From Candidatus Lutibacillus vidarii (GTDB taxonomy: Bacteria > Actinomycetota > Actinomycetes > Actinomycetales > Dermatophilaceae), in the NCBI GenBank assembly GCA_016717165.1, contig JADKGA010000002.1, positions 62,001-126,000 of the forward strand: a stretch of 64,000 bases of DNA, read 5' to 3'. The notes under the pieces were generated by a model. That model ran no database searches. It saw only the letters and a program-made list of their open reading frames with translations, and was not told the DNA's origin. Shown piece after piece: positions 9,301 through 16,768 of this stretch. The number at the start of each line of letters is the position of its first letter. Within the stretch, counting starts at the first letter, position 1. The position numbers and the translations under genes are program-made.

Positions 9301-9742
9301 GGGCCTGGGGTACCGCCGGACGCCGGCCGAGTACGGCGCCTTTCCCACCGACCCGTACTCGCACACGCCCGCGGGGCAGGGGGCACGCCAGCCCGGGATG
9401 ACCGGCCAGGTGAAGGAGGAGGTCATCACCCGGTGGGGCGAGCTCGGTGTCGAGGTCTCCTCGGGTCGGGTGGCCTTCGACCCCTCAGTGGTCTCGGAGG
9501 GTGAGTGGCGCTCCGATGGGACGCTGCGGTTCACCTTCTGCGGGGTCCCCGTCGAGTATGCGCGGGGCGAGGTCGGCGCGGCTGGGGCTTCTCGGGGGCC
9601 GGGTGCGGTCGTCACCGCCGAGGTTCTGCTGGCCTCGGGCGAACGGGTGTCCGTGGCCGGGGGTCGCCTCGACGCCGCGTTGAGTGAGCTGGTGTTCACC
9701 CGCTCCGGAGCGGTTCTTCAGATCCGCGTCGCCTCGGTCTAG
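6347..9742 (+). CDS. Large GH94-like (clan GH-Q) glycoside phosphorylase candidate
   Basis: A cytoplasmic protein of 1131 residues without signal peptide. The start at 6347 follows GGAGG by six bases; a longer upstream open frame is not supported. The N-terminal part contains SSAGGITAGRRNASSALFPY, resembling the beta-sandwich domain of GH94-type enzymes, and the helical barrel region contains GYQGNWRDIFQNWEAL and RPEWNDANNALVG. In GH94 phosphorylases the aspartate of a W-N-D motif is the general acid; the equivalent here is Asp645. The length is well above cellobiose phosphorylases (about 800) and close to the beta-1,3-glucan phosphorylase families GH149/GH161 (about 1100). With a GH16 enzyme and sugar transporter in the same regulon, phosphorolysis of imported beta-glucan oligosaccharides to glucose 1-phosphate is a good hypothesis. 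Exact family and substrate are not proven. Confidence 0.75.
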   Translation: MTGPRPSAASGVRGDLVDLDGDRCYRIDAADQMPPFLMTVTGASDMWCFLSSAGGITAGRRNASSALFPYYTEDKLTDHVAATGGATVLRLADTATGALRVWDVFGCGVPDPAVSARLYKSVLGDVVTVEREHEELKIVVRCTWRTSQRFGLLRTTTISTNADQDLRVEVLDGLRNLLPPGVTPQVQNRLSVLLDAYKRCELDASTGLGLASLSSQLTDLAEPSEALAATVVWHSGLPGADHLLSVVQLSAYLRGEAVHAEADVRGRRAAYLLHDEVTLRPGEPQTWTVVADVDHDAAQVADLRAWLSRADRADELRADAAASRAALAAVVAAGDGIQETGDEIACVHHSANVLFNAMRGGIPGSAYEITREDVRGFLAQRNREVAARHERALDGLPDRLTVTDLVGWADGTGDLDLRRIARELLPLTFSRRHGDPSRPWNEFDIQIGSGGRPRIGYQGNWRDIFQNWEALAWSYPELVDSMVLTFLNATTVDGYNPYRISHEGIDWEVPEPDDPWSNIGYWSDHQIVYLQRLLDLSERFHPGRLGALLDVPLCTFGDVPYRIDGYDDIVADPYDTITFDASADARARRRAATLGGDGRLVHDRSGGLLRATPAEKLLLLLAAKVVNLVPGGGIWMTTQRPEWNDANNALVGRGLSVVTVAQLRRYVTQLADLLDRDVEVGSELGDLLLGLTADLTAYAGGLESSAGWDDGTRRAALDAFGRRGTAYRAAAYRGLGGGRRTLTAEQVRTLLALVRRYADDVITGNRRSDGLYHSYNTLTLTPGRARVGHLAPMLEGQVAVLGCGLLDGARSAELLAALRGSELYRADQGSYQLYPDKDLPGFLDRNTVAPAAAAAAPLLDRLADAGDRSLVVRDSAGAHHFSPAVRNARDVRRTLEELATDPRFSAHVAQDRGSVLDLFERTFRHAEFTGRSGTFFAYEGLGSVYWHMVAKLLLATQERSRAARLAGEPAAVVEALEAAYREIQAGLGYRRTPAEYGAFPTDPYSHTPAGQGARQPGMTGQVKEEVITRWGELGVEVSSGRVAFDPSVVSEGEWRSDGTLRFTFCGVPVEYARGEVGAAGASRGPGAVVTAEVLLASGERVSVAGGRLDAALSELVFTRSGAVLQIRVASV

Positions 9743-9819
9743 ACGCGCCAACGGCATCGACCGGCTGGGACGTCCGATACCACCCACGCCCCCCAGCCGC
9801 CAGCCCCCACCCCACCCCC

Positions 9820-9874
9820 TGTGGATAACCCGCAAAGACACACCTTTAGAAGCGTTCTAAAGGTGTGTCTTTGC
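9820..9874. repeat. DnaA-box/hairpin element, copy 1
   Basis: A perfect 20-bp inverted repeat (arms 9832-9851 and 9855-9874, three-base loop) is preceded by TGTGGATAA (9820-9828), the exact complement of the DnaA box TTATCCACA. The hairpin lies between the convergent phosphorylase and GH16 genes and would act as a terminator in both directions. The same arms occur at 34861-34903, so this is a dispersed element rather than a one-off terminator. Confidence 0.8.
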
Positions 9875-9901
9875 GGGGAGGGGGTGGGGATAACGGGGCG
9901 G

Positions 9902-12900
9902 TCAGGGGGCGAGCTCCACGGAACCGCTGTCCGGGCCGGCTCCTTGAGGCCTGGTCACCCCGCGCTGGTCCATCGCACCGGCCGCCGCCGGGTCTCCGCC
10001 GTCCACCGCTGGGCTACCGACAGCCGGCAGATGCGTCCAGGTCGGCCCGCCATTGTCCGCGAGCGGCCCGAGCATCGGGTCTGCGGCGGTCCGGTCCCCG
10101 GTCGCAGGCGCGCCACACGTGCCGTCACCGACGACATTGTGACCACCTGAGGTGAGGCTGACCGGGCCCGCGCCATACGGGGCAAGGAAGCACTGCTCGC
10201 CGGTGTTGCCCGCGACGATCGACGAGGTGACCACCAGGCTCGCGGCGGAGTCGCCGAAGGTGCCGACGAACAACCCTCCGGACGTGCCGCCCGGGGAGGA
10301 GTTGAGGGTCACCGTCGACGCGGTCACGGTCATGACCCCGTCGGTCTGGAACAGCCCACCGCCATGCCAGCCGGTGGCGGAGTTGCCGCTGACCGTGCTG
10401 TTGATGAGCGTCGTCGTCCCGAGGCTGCGCATGCCACCGCCGACGTCGGTCGCGGAGTTGCCGCTGATCGTCGAGCGCTCGATCGTCGTGGTCGTTCCCA
10501 CACGGGAGTACAGCCCGCCGCCAGGCCCGCCATCGACGGCATTGCCGCGGATGGTGCTGTCGCGCAGCGTCAGGGTCGCGCCCTCACCGGAGTAGATCCC
10601 GGCACCGCCCTTCCACCAGTCATTCCCGCTGGTGCTCACCCGGCTGTCGCTCACCGTGACGTGGTCGAGGGTGAGCTGGCCGTTGTTGAGCACGGCCCCG
10701 CCGAGCTCGTACCCGTACCCCTTGGTCAGCACCAGGCCCTTGACCGTGAGCCGGCCCGAGGCCGCGACCTCGAGCACCCGCACCGCGCCGCGCCCGCTCA
10801 GTGCGGCACCGGGGGCGGCCGAGCCGTCCAGGGTCACCGTGCCGCCGACCGAGAGCGGGGTCGCCAGCTCCAGGGTCGTCCCGGCCAGCGAGGGCGCCAG
10901 CGAGACGGTGCCTCCGCTGCAGACCGCACCGAGCGCCTCACGCAGGCTCCCAGCGCCGGAGTCGGTGGCCGAGGACACCGTGATGCTGGGGGAGCAGGCG
11001 AGCCGGATCTGGTCGAGCAGCATCGGCAGGGACGCCGGCTCGACCGTCGCGAACGACATACCGGAGATCCGGCTGGCGTCCACCGCGCGACCGGTGGGGT
11101 CGAGGAACTGGGCGAGCGGGAGGGTGACCAGTCGCCACCCGCGCGAGCTGTCCTTGAAGGACGTCGTGTATGACGCCGTCGTGGTCTTGGGCCGGTAGAC
11201 CCGGACGTAGTCGACCTTCATCTTCTGCGGGAAGGTCGTGTCGGCCCCGACCGTGCCACCGAAGTTCCCGCCCACGGCGACATTGAGCAGCAGCGAGAAG
11301 GGGTGGTTGAAGACCCAGTCGTTCGGAGCGACGTTCGCTGGGGTGGCCCGGTGGTACTCGATGCCGTCGACCTTCCAGACGATGAGGTCGGGCGACCAGT
11401 CGACGCTGTAGACATGGTAGGCGTCGGCGACCTCACCGGAGAAGTCGTAGGTGCCACCGAAGGAGGTGCCACCTGAGTAGCCCGGTCCGTGGATGGTCCC
11501 GAAGACCCGCTGGGGCAGCCGACCGACGTGCTCCATGATGTCGATCTCACCCGAGCGCGGCCACGGGTTCTCGCCGATGTCGGTGCCGAGCGACCAGAAC
11601 GCGGGCCAGAGCCCGGCGCCCCGAGGCACGAGGATCCGCGACTCGATCCGACCGTAGGCGAACTCCGCCTTCTTCGCCGTGGCGAGCCGGGCCGAGGTGT
11701 AGGCGCACGGGCCGTAGTAGCACGTCAGGGTCGTGCCGGGGTCGGTCTTGCGGGTCGTGAGGACCAGGTGACCGGCTCCGTCGGTCGAGGCGTTGAGCGG
11801 GCTCGACGTGTAGTACTCCAGCTCGTCGTTCCCCCAGCCTGGGGCGCCGATGATCGTCCCGTCGCCGAGCTCGGTGGTCCAGATCGAGGGGTTGGGCCGG
11901 GTGCCCGCGGCGGTGCTGAACTCGTCGGCCCAGGCCACGGTGCTCGGGGCGCCCGCCGCCGGAGCCGCGGTGTTCTGCAGCCCGACCCGGACCGGCTGAC
12001 CGGTGCCCCGGCCGTAGTACATGAAGCTCAGCGCCGCATGGCTGCTCCAGTCCTGGGGCTGGGCGAACGCACGATTGGTACTGACCCATGTCCCGACCGG
12101 ATCGGCCGACAGCACTCGCTCGGGTGCGGACTGCCCCGGCAGGGCGAAGGGCGAGCCCACGGTGACCTGCCGGGAGAGCAACGACGTGCCGCGGTTGGCA
12201 CTCCAGAGGTAGGGGTGCGACTCGAAGTCCTCGACGAGGGTCGGGTCGAGCGCGTCGTCGTCGGTGATGAGCAGCCGGGTGACCGGTGGGCGCCCGAGCG
12301 CCGCCCCGGTGGGTGAGCTCAGCTCGAGGACGACGGCGCGGTCACCTTGGTGCTTCGCATCGCCGTATGTCGGAACGGCAACGCTCGCCCGGGTCTGGTT
12401 CGGGGGGAAGGTGACGGTGGTCGACACCGGGGCGTAGTCGACCTTCGGGGTGGCCGTGCGGACCACCGAGGTCGAGACGGTCACCGTCACTGGGTCGGCC
12501 GACGGTTTGCTCAGCGCGAGCCCGACCGACGCCGTCGCCCCCTCGACGACGTGGGTGTCGGCCGTGGCGAAGCCGACCGTGAGCGGCTTGGGTGTCGCGA
12601 CGCCGTAGAGGGCGACGTCGTCGAGGTAGAAGGATGCGGCGCCATCGGTCGTCAGGGACCCGAAGGCCCAGCCGTGGACCTCGGTGAGCCCGAAGCCGTC
12701 GTTGGGAGCACCATTGCCGACCTCCTTGCGCGTCATCGCGTCGAAGGGCAGCTGGACCAGCCGCCATCCCGCGGTGTCGTCGACGAAGCTCGCCGTCCAC
12801 CGCTCGGCGTCGTCCTTGGTCGACCCGGGGTTGCGGTTGTCGATGACGTCGACGAACAGGCCCGTCCCCGAGCCGGTGCCGTACAGCCAGAACTGCAGGC

Positions 12901-13327
12901 CGGCATACGTGCTCCAGTCCTGGGTGACCCAATGGCTGGCGGAGGCGTCCTCGAAGGCGTGGACGACAACCGCCCAGGAGGTGACGGTGACATCGGTGCG
13001 CAGGACGGTGTTCGGTGTCGCGGCGCCTGGGACAGGCGCGGGGGGCGTGTCGGTCCTGGCGAAGCCGGCGATGCTGCTCGGGTCCTGGGCCGCGAACCAG
13101 CCCACCGGCACCGAGCCGTCGGCTCCGGTCGCCAGCGGTGCCTCGAAGTCGTCCACGCCTGGCGTGGTGGCGTCCGCCGACGGGAGGACGGCCCCGACCG
13201 CGGCGGCGTGCAGGGCCGGGGAGGAACCCCCGGCGAAGGCGGGGGCGGTGGTCGGAGCAAGGGCCAGGGCCGCTGTCACGGCGGCGGTCACCGCGGCGAG
13301 GTATCGAGGGCGGCGAAGCGTGGGCAT
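9902..13327 (-). CDS. Secreted GH16 beta-glucanase with carbohydrate-binding, Calx-beta and beta-helix domains
   Basis: 1141 residues from ATG 13327 (AGAGGA upstream; earlier in-frame starts lack a signal peptide). Order: signal peptide about 1-32; CBM11-like carbohydrate-binding domain about 58-240; Calx-beta domain about 245-360; first half of a second CBM11-like domain; GH16 catalytic domain about 462-713 with SGEIDIMEHVG, where Glu594 is the expected nucleophile, Asp596 assists and Glu599 is acid/base; second half of that CBM (about 714-778, GWRLVTLPLAQF resembles GWRLVQLPFDAM in the first CBM); right-handed beta-helix with glycine-rich repeats to the end. GH16 laminarinases cut beta-1,3(4)-glucans to oligosaccharides that the linked ABC system could import. 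A LacI operator lies 26 bp upstream. Confidence 0.9.
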   Translation of the reverse strand: MPTLRRPRYLAAVTAAVTAALALAPTTAPAFAGGSSPALHAAAVGAVLPSADATTPGVDDFEAPLATGADGSVPVGWFAAQDPSSIAGFARTDTPPAPVPGAATPNTVLRTDVTVTSWAVVVHAFEDASASHWVTQDWSTYAGLQFWLYGTGSGTGLFVDVIDNRNPGSTKDDAERWTASFVDDTAGWRLVQLPFDAMTRKEVGNGAPNDGFGLTEVHGWAFGSLTTDGAASFYLDDVALYGVATPKPLTVGFATADTHVVEGATASVGLALSKPSADPVTVTVSTSVVRTATPKVDYAPVSTTVTFPPNQTRASVAVPTYGDAKHQGDRAVVLELSSPTGAALGRPPVTRLLITDDDALDPTLVEDFESHPYLWSANRGTSLLSRQVTVGSPFALPGQSAPERVLSADPVGTWVSTNRAFAQPQDWSSHAALSFMYYGRGTGQPVRVGLQNTAAPAAGAPSTVAWADEFSTAAGTRPNPSIWTTELGDGTIIGAPGWGNDELEYYTSSPLNASTDGAGHLVLTTRKTDPGTTLTCYYGPCAYTSARLATAKKAEFAYGRIESRILVPRGAGLWPAFWSLGTDIGENPWPRSGEIDIMEHVGRLPQRVFGTIHGPGYSGGTSFGGTYDFSGEVADAYHVYSVDWSPDLIVWKVDGIEYHRATPANVAPNDWVFNHPFSLLLNVAVGGNFGGTVGADTTFPQKMKVDYVRVYRPKTTTASYTTSFKDSSRGWRLVTLPLAQFLDPTGRAVDASRISGMSFATVEPASLPMLLDQIRLACSPSITVSSATDSGAGSLREALGAVCSGGTVSLAPSLAGTTLELATPLSVGGTVTLDGSAAPGAALSGRGAVRVLEVAASGRLTVKGLVLTKGYGYELGGAVLNNGQLTLDHVTVSDSRVSTSGNDWWKGGAGIYSGEGATLTLRDSTIRGNAVDGGPGGGLYSRVGTTTTIERSTISGNSATDVGGGMRSLGTTTLINSTVSGNSATGWHGGGLFQTDGVMTVTASTVTLNSSPGGTSGGLFVGTFGDSAASLVVTSSIVAGNTGEQCFLAPYGAGPVSLTSGGHNVVGDGTCGAPATGDRTAADPMLGPLADNGGPTWTHLPAVGSPAVDGGDPAAAGAMDQRGVTRPQGAGPDSGSVELAP

Positions 13328-13352
13328 ACGAGGTCCTCTCTGGGCGAGCGTG

Positions 13353-13370
13353 TGGGAGAGCGCTCTCTCA
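13353..13370. promoter_or_regulatory. LacI-family operator 3 upstream of GH16 gene
   Basis: TGGGAGAGCGCTCTCTCA matches operators 1 and 2 apart from one arm position. It lies between the regulator gene and the GH16 gene, 26 bp before the GH16 start, a position suited to direct repression. Confidence 0.82.
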
Positions 13371-13442
13371 CGAGAGTAGAGCCGGCTCGGGCTCGCCACA
13401 AGAGGCGAGTCAGAACAGCTGGTGGGACGGGTGGGGCAGCGC

Positions 13443-14492
13443 TCAGGCGCTCTCGCGGCTGACCAGCTCGACCGGCAGCACGATCGACGAGCCCGGGGTT
13501 GGGGCCGGGGGCAGGCCGGCATCATCCGTGGCCGGGGCGCGGTCGATGAGCGAGAAGAGCAGGCGGACCATCATCCGGCCCTGGTCGACGGTCCGCTGAC
13601 GGATCGTCGTCAGCCCGGGCACCGCCACCGACGCCAGGTCGATGTCGTCGAAGCCGATGACCGCGACATCGTCGGGCACCCGTCGCCCGGAGCGCTGGAC
13701 CGCGGCGATCGCGCCGAGCGCCATGAGGTCTGAGGCGACGAAGACGCCGTCGAGGTCCGGCGAGCGGTCGAGCAGGTGGGCCATGGCGGCCGCCCCGCCG
13801 TCCATTGTGAAGTCCCCGTGCTCGACCAGCTCCGGCCGGTATGCCGCCCCCAGACCACGGACGAAGCCCTCGAGACGGTCGGTTCCGGCGGACATGTCGA
13901 GCGGTCCGGTGACCGTCCCGACGCAGGTCCGTCCGATGCGCAGCAGGTGCTGAGCCGCGAGCTCGCCGCCGTGGACGTTGTCGTTGTCGACATAGGCCAC
14001 CGCCAGCTCGGTGTCCAGCGGTCGGCCACCGACGACGACCGGGATATTGGCTGCGGTCAGTGACGCGGTGAGCCGGTGCTGGCCGTGCTCGGAGATGAGC
14101 AGAACCCCGTCGACGTGGTTGCCCAGCAGGTAGGTCTCGACCCGGCCCATGTCCTCGTGCGACTGGACCATGGCGACGACGAGCTGCAGGCCGGCGCCGT
14201 TGAGCTCCTGGCTGACGCCGCGGACGATCGCGCTGAAGAAGGGGTCGCCGAACACCCTGGTGTCCGGCTCGAGGGCGACGAGGGCGACGGTGTCGGTGCG
14301 CCGGGTCATGAGGGTCCGCGCGGCCGGATTGGGGACGTACCGCAGCGCCGCCACGGACCGGGTGACCCGCTCGACAATGGTCGGGTCGACCGTGGCGACA
14401 CCGTTGACCACCCGCGACACGGTGGCACGCGAAACCCCCGCGTGTGCGGCGACTTCCTCGAGGGTGGGTCGGTGTGGCCCACGGGGCGTCAT
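13443..14492 (-). CDS. LacI-family transcriptional regulator of the glucan locus
   Basis: 349 residues: an N-terminal LacI helix-turn-helix (residues 10-31, TLEEVAAHAGVSRATVSRVV) with hinge helix, then a periplasmic-binding-protein-like effector domain (about 65-340) ending near RRLPDD..VIGFDDIDLA-type sequence. It is cytoplasmic and would bind the palindromes at 6187, 6297 and 13353, releasing them when a sugar, probably a glucan-derived oligosaccharide, binds. It is transcribed in the same direction as the GH16 gene 115 bp downstream. No operator copy was seen before its own start, so autoregulation is not suggested. Confidence 0.92.
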   Translation of the reverse strand: MTPRGPHRPTLEEVAAHAGVSRATVSRVVNGVATVDPTIVERVTRSVAALRYVPNPAARTLMTRRTDTVALVALEPDTRVFGDPFFSAIVRGVSQELNGAGLQLVVAMVQSHEDMGRVETYLLGNHVDGVLLISEHGQHRLTASLTAANIPVVVGGRPLDTELAVAYVDNDNVHGGELAAQHLLRIGRTCVGTVTGPLDMSAGTDRLEGFVRGLGAAYRPELVEHGDFTMDGGAAAMAHLLDRSPDLDGVFVASDLMALGAIAAVQRSGRRVPDDVAVIGFDDIDLASVAVPGLTTIRQRTVDQGRMMVRLLFSLIDRAPATDDAGLPPAPTPGSSIVLPVELVSRESA

Positions 14493-14669
14493 CGGTCCTG
14501 CCCGTCCTCACCTGGCTGGGACACCTGTCGCGATGATGCTAGTACCGTCGTCCTGGACCGCCTCGTCCGGCCATGGTCAGCGGGCCGTCGAGGACGCTCG
14601 GCACGGCGCATGACGAGGCAATGCTGCGGGCGGGTTCGCACTGGTCGGGTGTCAGGGGGCCGTGGCACC

Positions 14670-15824
14670 ATGTCGGGCATGGCTCTCCACGCACTTTCCG
14701 CGCGCCTTCGTCGGCGTCGGCTCGCCGGGTCGATCGTCGCCGCCTGCGCCGCCGTACTCCTGGGGTCGACCTCGGCGGGTGCGGCCGGGCCCGACCTCCC
14801 CCGGTCGCCCGGGCGCGAGGGCGCCGGCCCCGCCGGCGCGCTGTCCTGGTCGCTGACGACGACGGGCACGACCTCGCGGCTGCGTGGGCTGGCGGCGGTC
14901 TCCCGGTCGGTCGCCTGGGCCAGTGGGTATGACGGCACTGTCATCCGGACCGTCGACGGTGGCCGGACCTGGGCGTCTGTCGGCCCCGCAGGCACCGCTG
15001 ACCTGCAGTTCCGTGACGTGGAGGCCTTCGATGCCCAGCACGCGGTCGCGATGGCAGCCGGCGAGGGCGAGAGCTCACGGATCTACACGACGACCGACGG
15101 CGGCCACAGCTGGGTCGAGGCCTTCCGCAACACCGAGCCAGCCGCCTTCTACGACTGCATGGCCTTCACCTCCGCCTCGGTCGGTTATGCGGTCTCCGAC
15201 CCGGTCGACGGTCGCTTCCGCATCATCACGACGACCGACGGAGGGCTCAGCTGGGATGTCCTGGACCCCTCCGGTATGCCGGCCGCGCTCCCGGGTGAGT
15301 TCGGTTTCGCCGCGAGCGGCACGTGTCTGACCGCCGACGTCTCTGGACGGCTCCACCTCGGGTCCGGCGGCGCCGACCCCGGCCGGGTCTTCGAGAGCGA
15401 GGACGGCGGCGCGACCTGGGATGTCACGCTGACCCCGGTCGCCGGCAGTGGTAGCAGCGGGATCTTCTCGGTCTCCTTCCGCGGCCCGCGCGACGGCGTC
15501 CTCGTCGGCGGCGACTTCTTCAACCCCACCGGTTCGGTCGGCACTGCGGCGTGGACCTCCGATGGTGGCCTCACCTGGAATGCGCCGACCGGCGCCTCGC
15601 CCGGCGGCTACCGGTCCGGGTCCGCCTGGGTCAACCGCGGTTGGGGTGGGCAGGGCTGGGTCATCGCGGTCGGTCCGACCGGCTCCGACGTCAGCCGGGA
15701 CGGTGGGCGCAGCTGGACGGCCTTCGACACCGGCAGCTTCGACGCGGTCCAGTGCACCCGGGACGGGGCCTGTTGGGCCAGCGGCGAGCAGGGTCGAGTT
15801 GCCCTCCTCACCGGGCTGAGGTAG
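14670..15824 (+). CDS. Secreted beta-propeller protein (BNR/Ycf48-like repeats)
   Basis: About 384 residues from ATG 14670 (AGGGGG ten bases upstream; ATG 14679 is an alternative). A twin-arginine-rich start (RLRRRRLAGS) and hydrophobic stretch ending in GAAG indicate export. The rest contains at least six Asp-box/BNR repeats of the form T-x-DGG-x-(S/T)W (TVDGGRTW, TTDGGHSW, TTDGGLSW, EDGGATW, TSDGGLTW, RDGGRSW), which build a six- or seven-bladed propeller as in Ycf48/HCF136 and sialidase-like proteins. The family says fold, not function; no sialidase active-site residues are evident. It is divergent from the LacI gene, with 177 bp between. Confidence 0.8.
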   Translation: MSGMALHALSARLRRRRLAGSIVAACAAVLLGSTSAGAAGPDLPRSPGREGAGPAGALSWSLTTTGTTSRLRGLAAVSRSVAWASGYDGTVIRTVDGGRTWASVGPAGTADLQFRDVEAFDAQHAVAMAAGEGESSRIYTTTDGGHSWVEAFRNTEPAAFYDCMAFTSASVGYAVSDPVDGRFRIITTTDGGLSWDVLDPSGMPAALPGEFGFAASGTCLTADVSGRLHLGSGGADPGRVFESEDGGATWDVTLTPVAGSGSSGIFSVSFRGPRDGVLVGGDFFNPTGSVGTAAWTSDGGLTWNAPTGASPGGYRSGSAWVNRGWGGQGWVIAVGPTGSDVSRDGGRSWTAFDTGSFDAVQCTRDGACWASGEQGRVALLTGLR

Positions 15825-15834
15825 CCCGGTCGCC

Positions 15835-15874
15835 GGTCAGCCGGTCAGCCGGTCAGCCGGTCAGCCGGTCAGCC
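15835..15874. repeat. Tandem 8-bp repeat, five units
   Basis: GGTCAGCC is repeated five times head to tail between two convergent genes. The final copy supplies the stop codon (TGA on the minus strand, 15869-15871) of the amidohydrolase gene, so unit number could change without altering that protein. Confidence 0.85.
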
Positions 15875-16768
15875 GTTCTCCGGGCCGGGCCCGGTGTGTC
15901 CTTCGAGCTCGTGGCGGTACGCCCGGATGAGGTCGAGGTTCCGGTCCCGGACGTGGTGGAAGCCCTGCCGAATGTTCGACCCCGGCGTCAGCGAGGCGAA
16001 GTCCCGCTCGTAGTCCAGCTGCGCACTGACCCACCCCTCGTGCGTCGCCGCCTTGGCTACGATGTGGCCGATCGGGGTGACGATGTGCGAGTTGCCGAAG
16101 TAGAGCACTCCGGCCGGGTCCGCCCCGGTGGCGTTGGCGCCGACGACATACACATGGTTGTCGTAGGCCCGGGCCCGCGAGGTGAGCTCCCAGATGTCGG
16201 CCGAGCGGAGCAGGGCAGAGGGCCGGCAGATGACCTCGGCGCCCTGGACGGCTTGGATCCTGGACAGCTCGGGGTAGTCCCCGTCGAAGCAGATGATCAT
16301 GCCGATCCGCCCCAGCGGGGTGTCGCACACCGTGACCGAGTCGCCCCGGGTCACCCAGCCACCGAGCCGGGCGTCCTCGGCCGCGAAGGGGTGCGTCTTG
16401 CGGTAGATCCCGAGCACCCCTCCGGTCGGGCCGATGAGTACGGCGGCGTTGTAGACGATCCCGCGCTGCGGGCCGCGCTCGTAGCTCCCGACGCACAGGT
16501 GGATCCCGAGGTCCCGGGCGACCTCCTGCAGCGGTGCCACGACCGGGCCGGGGATCTCCGAGACGAGATCCCACAGCTCCTCCGCCGAACACCCCGGGGT
16601 GAAGCCGGTGGTGGCCGACTCGGGCAGCACGACGAGCTCGGCGCCGGTCGCCTCGACGCACTGCCGCACCAGCGCGGCGCACCGGGCGAGGTTGCCCGCC
16701 ACCACCTCCGCGGAGAGCGGTCCGGGCAGCGGAGCCACCTGGACCGCTGCCGCGGTGAAGGGGCGCAT
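15869..16768 (-). CDS. Carbon-nitrogen hydrolase (nitrilase superfamily amidohydrolase)
   Basis: 299 residues covering a full nitrilase-superfamily domain with the catalytic triad visible: Glu50 in LPESATTGF, Lys124 in YRKTHPF and nucleophile Cys160 in ICFDGDYPE. The CFDGDYPE motif is the type found in amidases and N-carbamoyl-amino-acid/ureidopropionase-like members rather than true nitrilases. It is the last gene of the coxMSLG operon, its start overlapping the coxG stop (ATGA, 16766-16770). This suggests that it acts on an amide or carbamoyl product of the molybdenum hydroxylase pathway; the substrate is unknown. Confidence 0.88.
   Translation of the reverse strand: MRPFTAAAVQVAPLPGPLSAEVVAGNLARCAALVRQCVEATGAELVVLPESATTGFTPGCSAEELWDLVSEIPGPVVAPLQEVARDLGIHLCVGSYERGPQRGIVYNAAVLIGPTGGVLGIYRKTHPFAAEDARLGGWVTRGDSVTVCDTPLGRIGMIICFDGDYPELSRIQAVQGAEVICRPSALLRSADIWELTSRARAYDNHVYVVGANATGADPAGVLYFGNSHIVTPIGHIVAKAATHEGWVSAQLDYERDFASLTPGSNIRQGFHHVRDRNLDLIRAYRHELEGHTGPGPENG

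Noticed and set aside
7292..9364. 690-codon open frame on the minus strand opposite the GH94-like gene
   Set aside because: Arg/Val/Gly-rich low-complexity translation typical of the antisense frame of a high-GC gene; no family motif.
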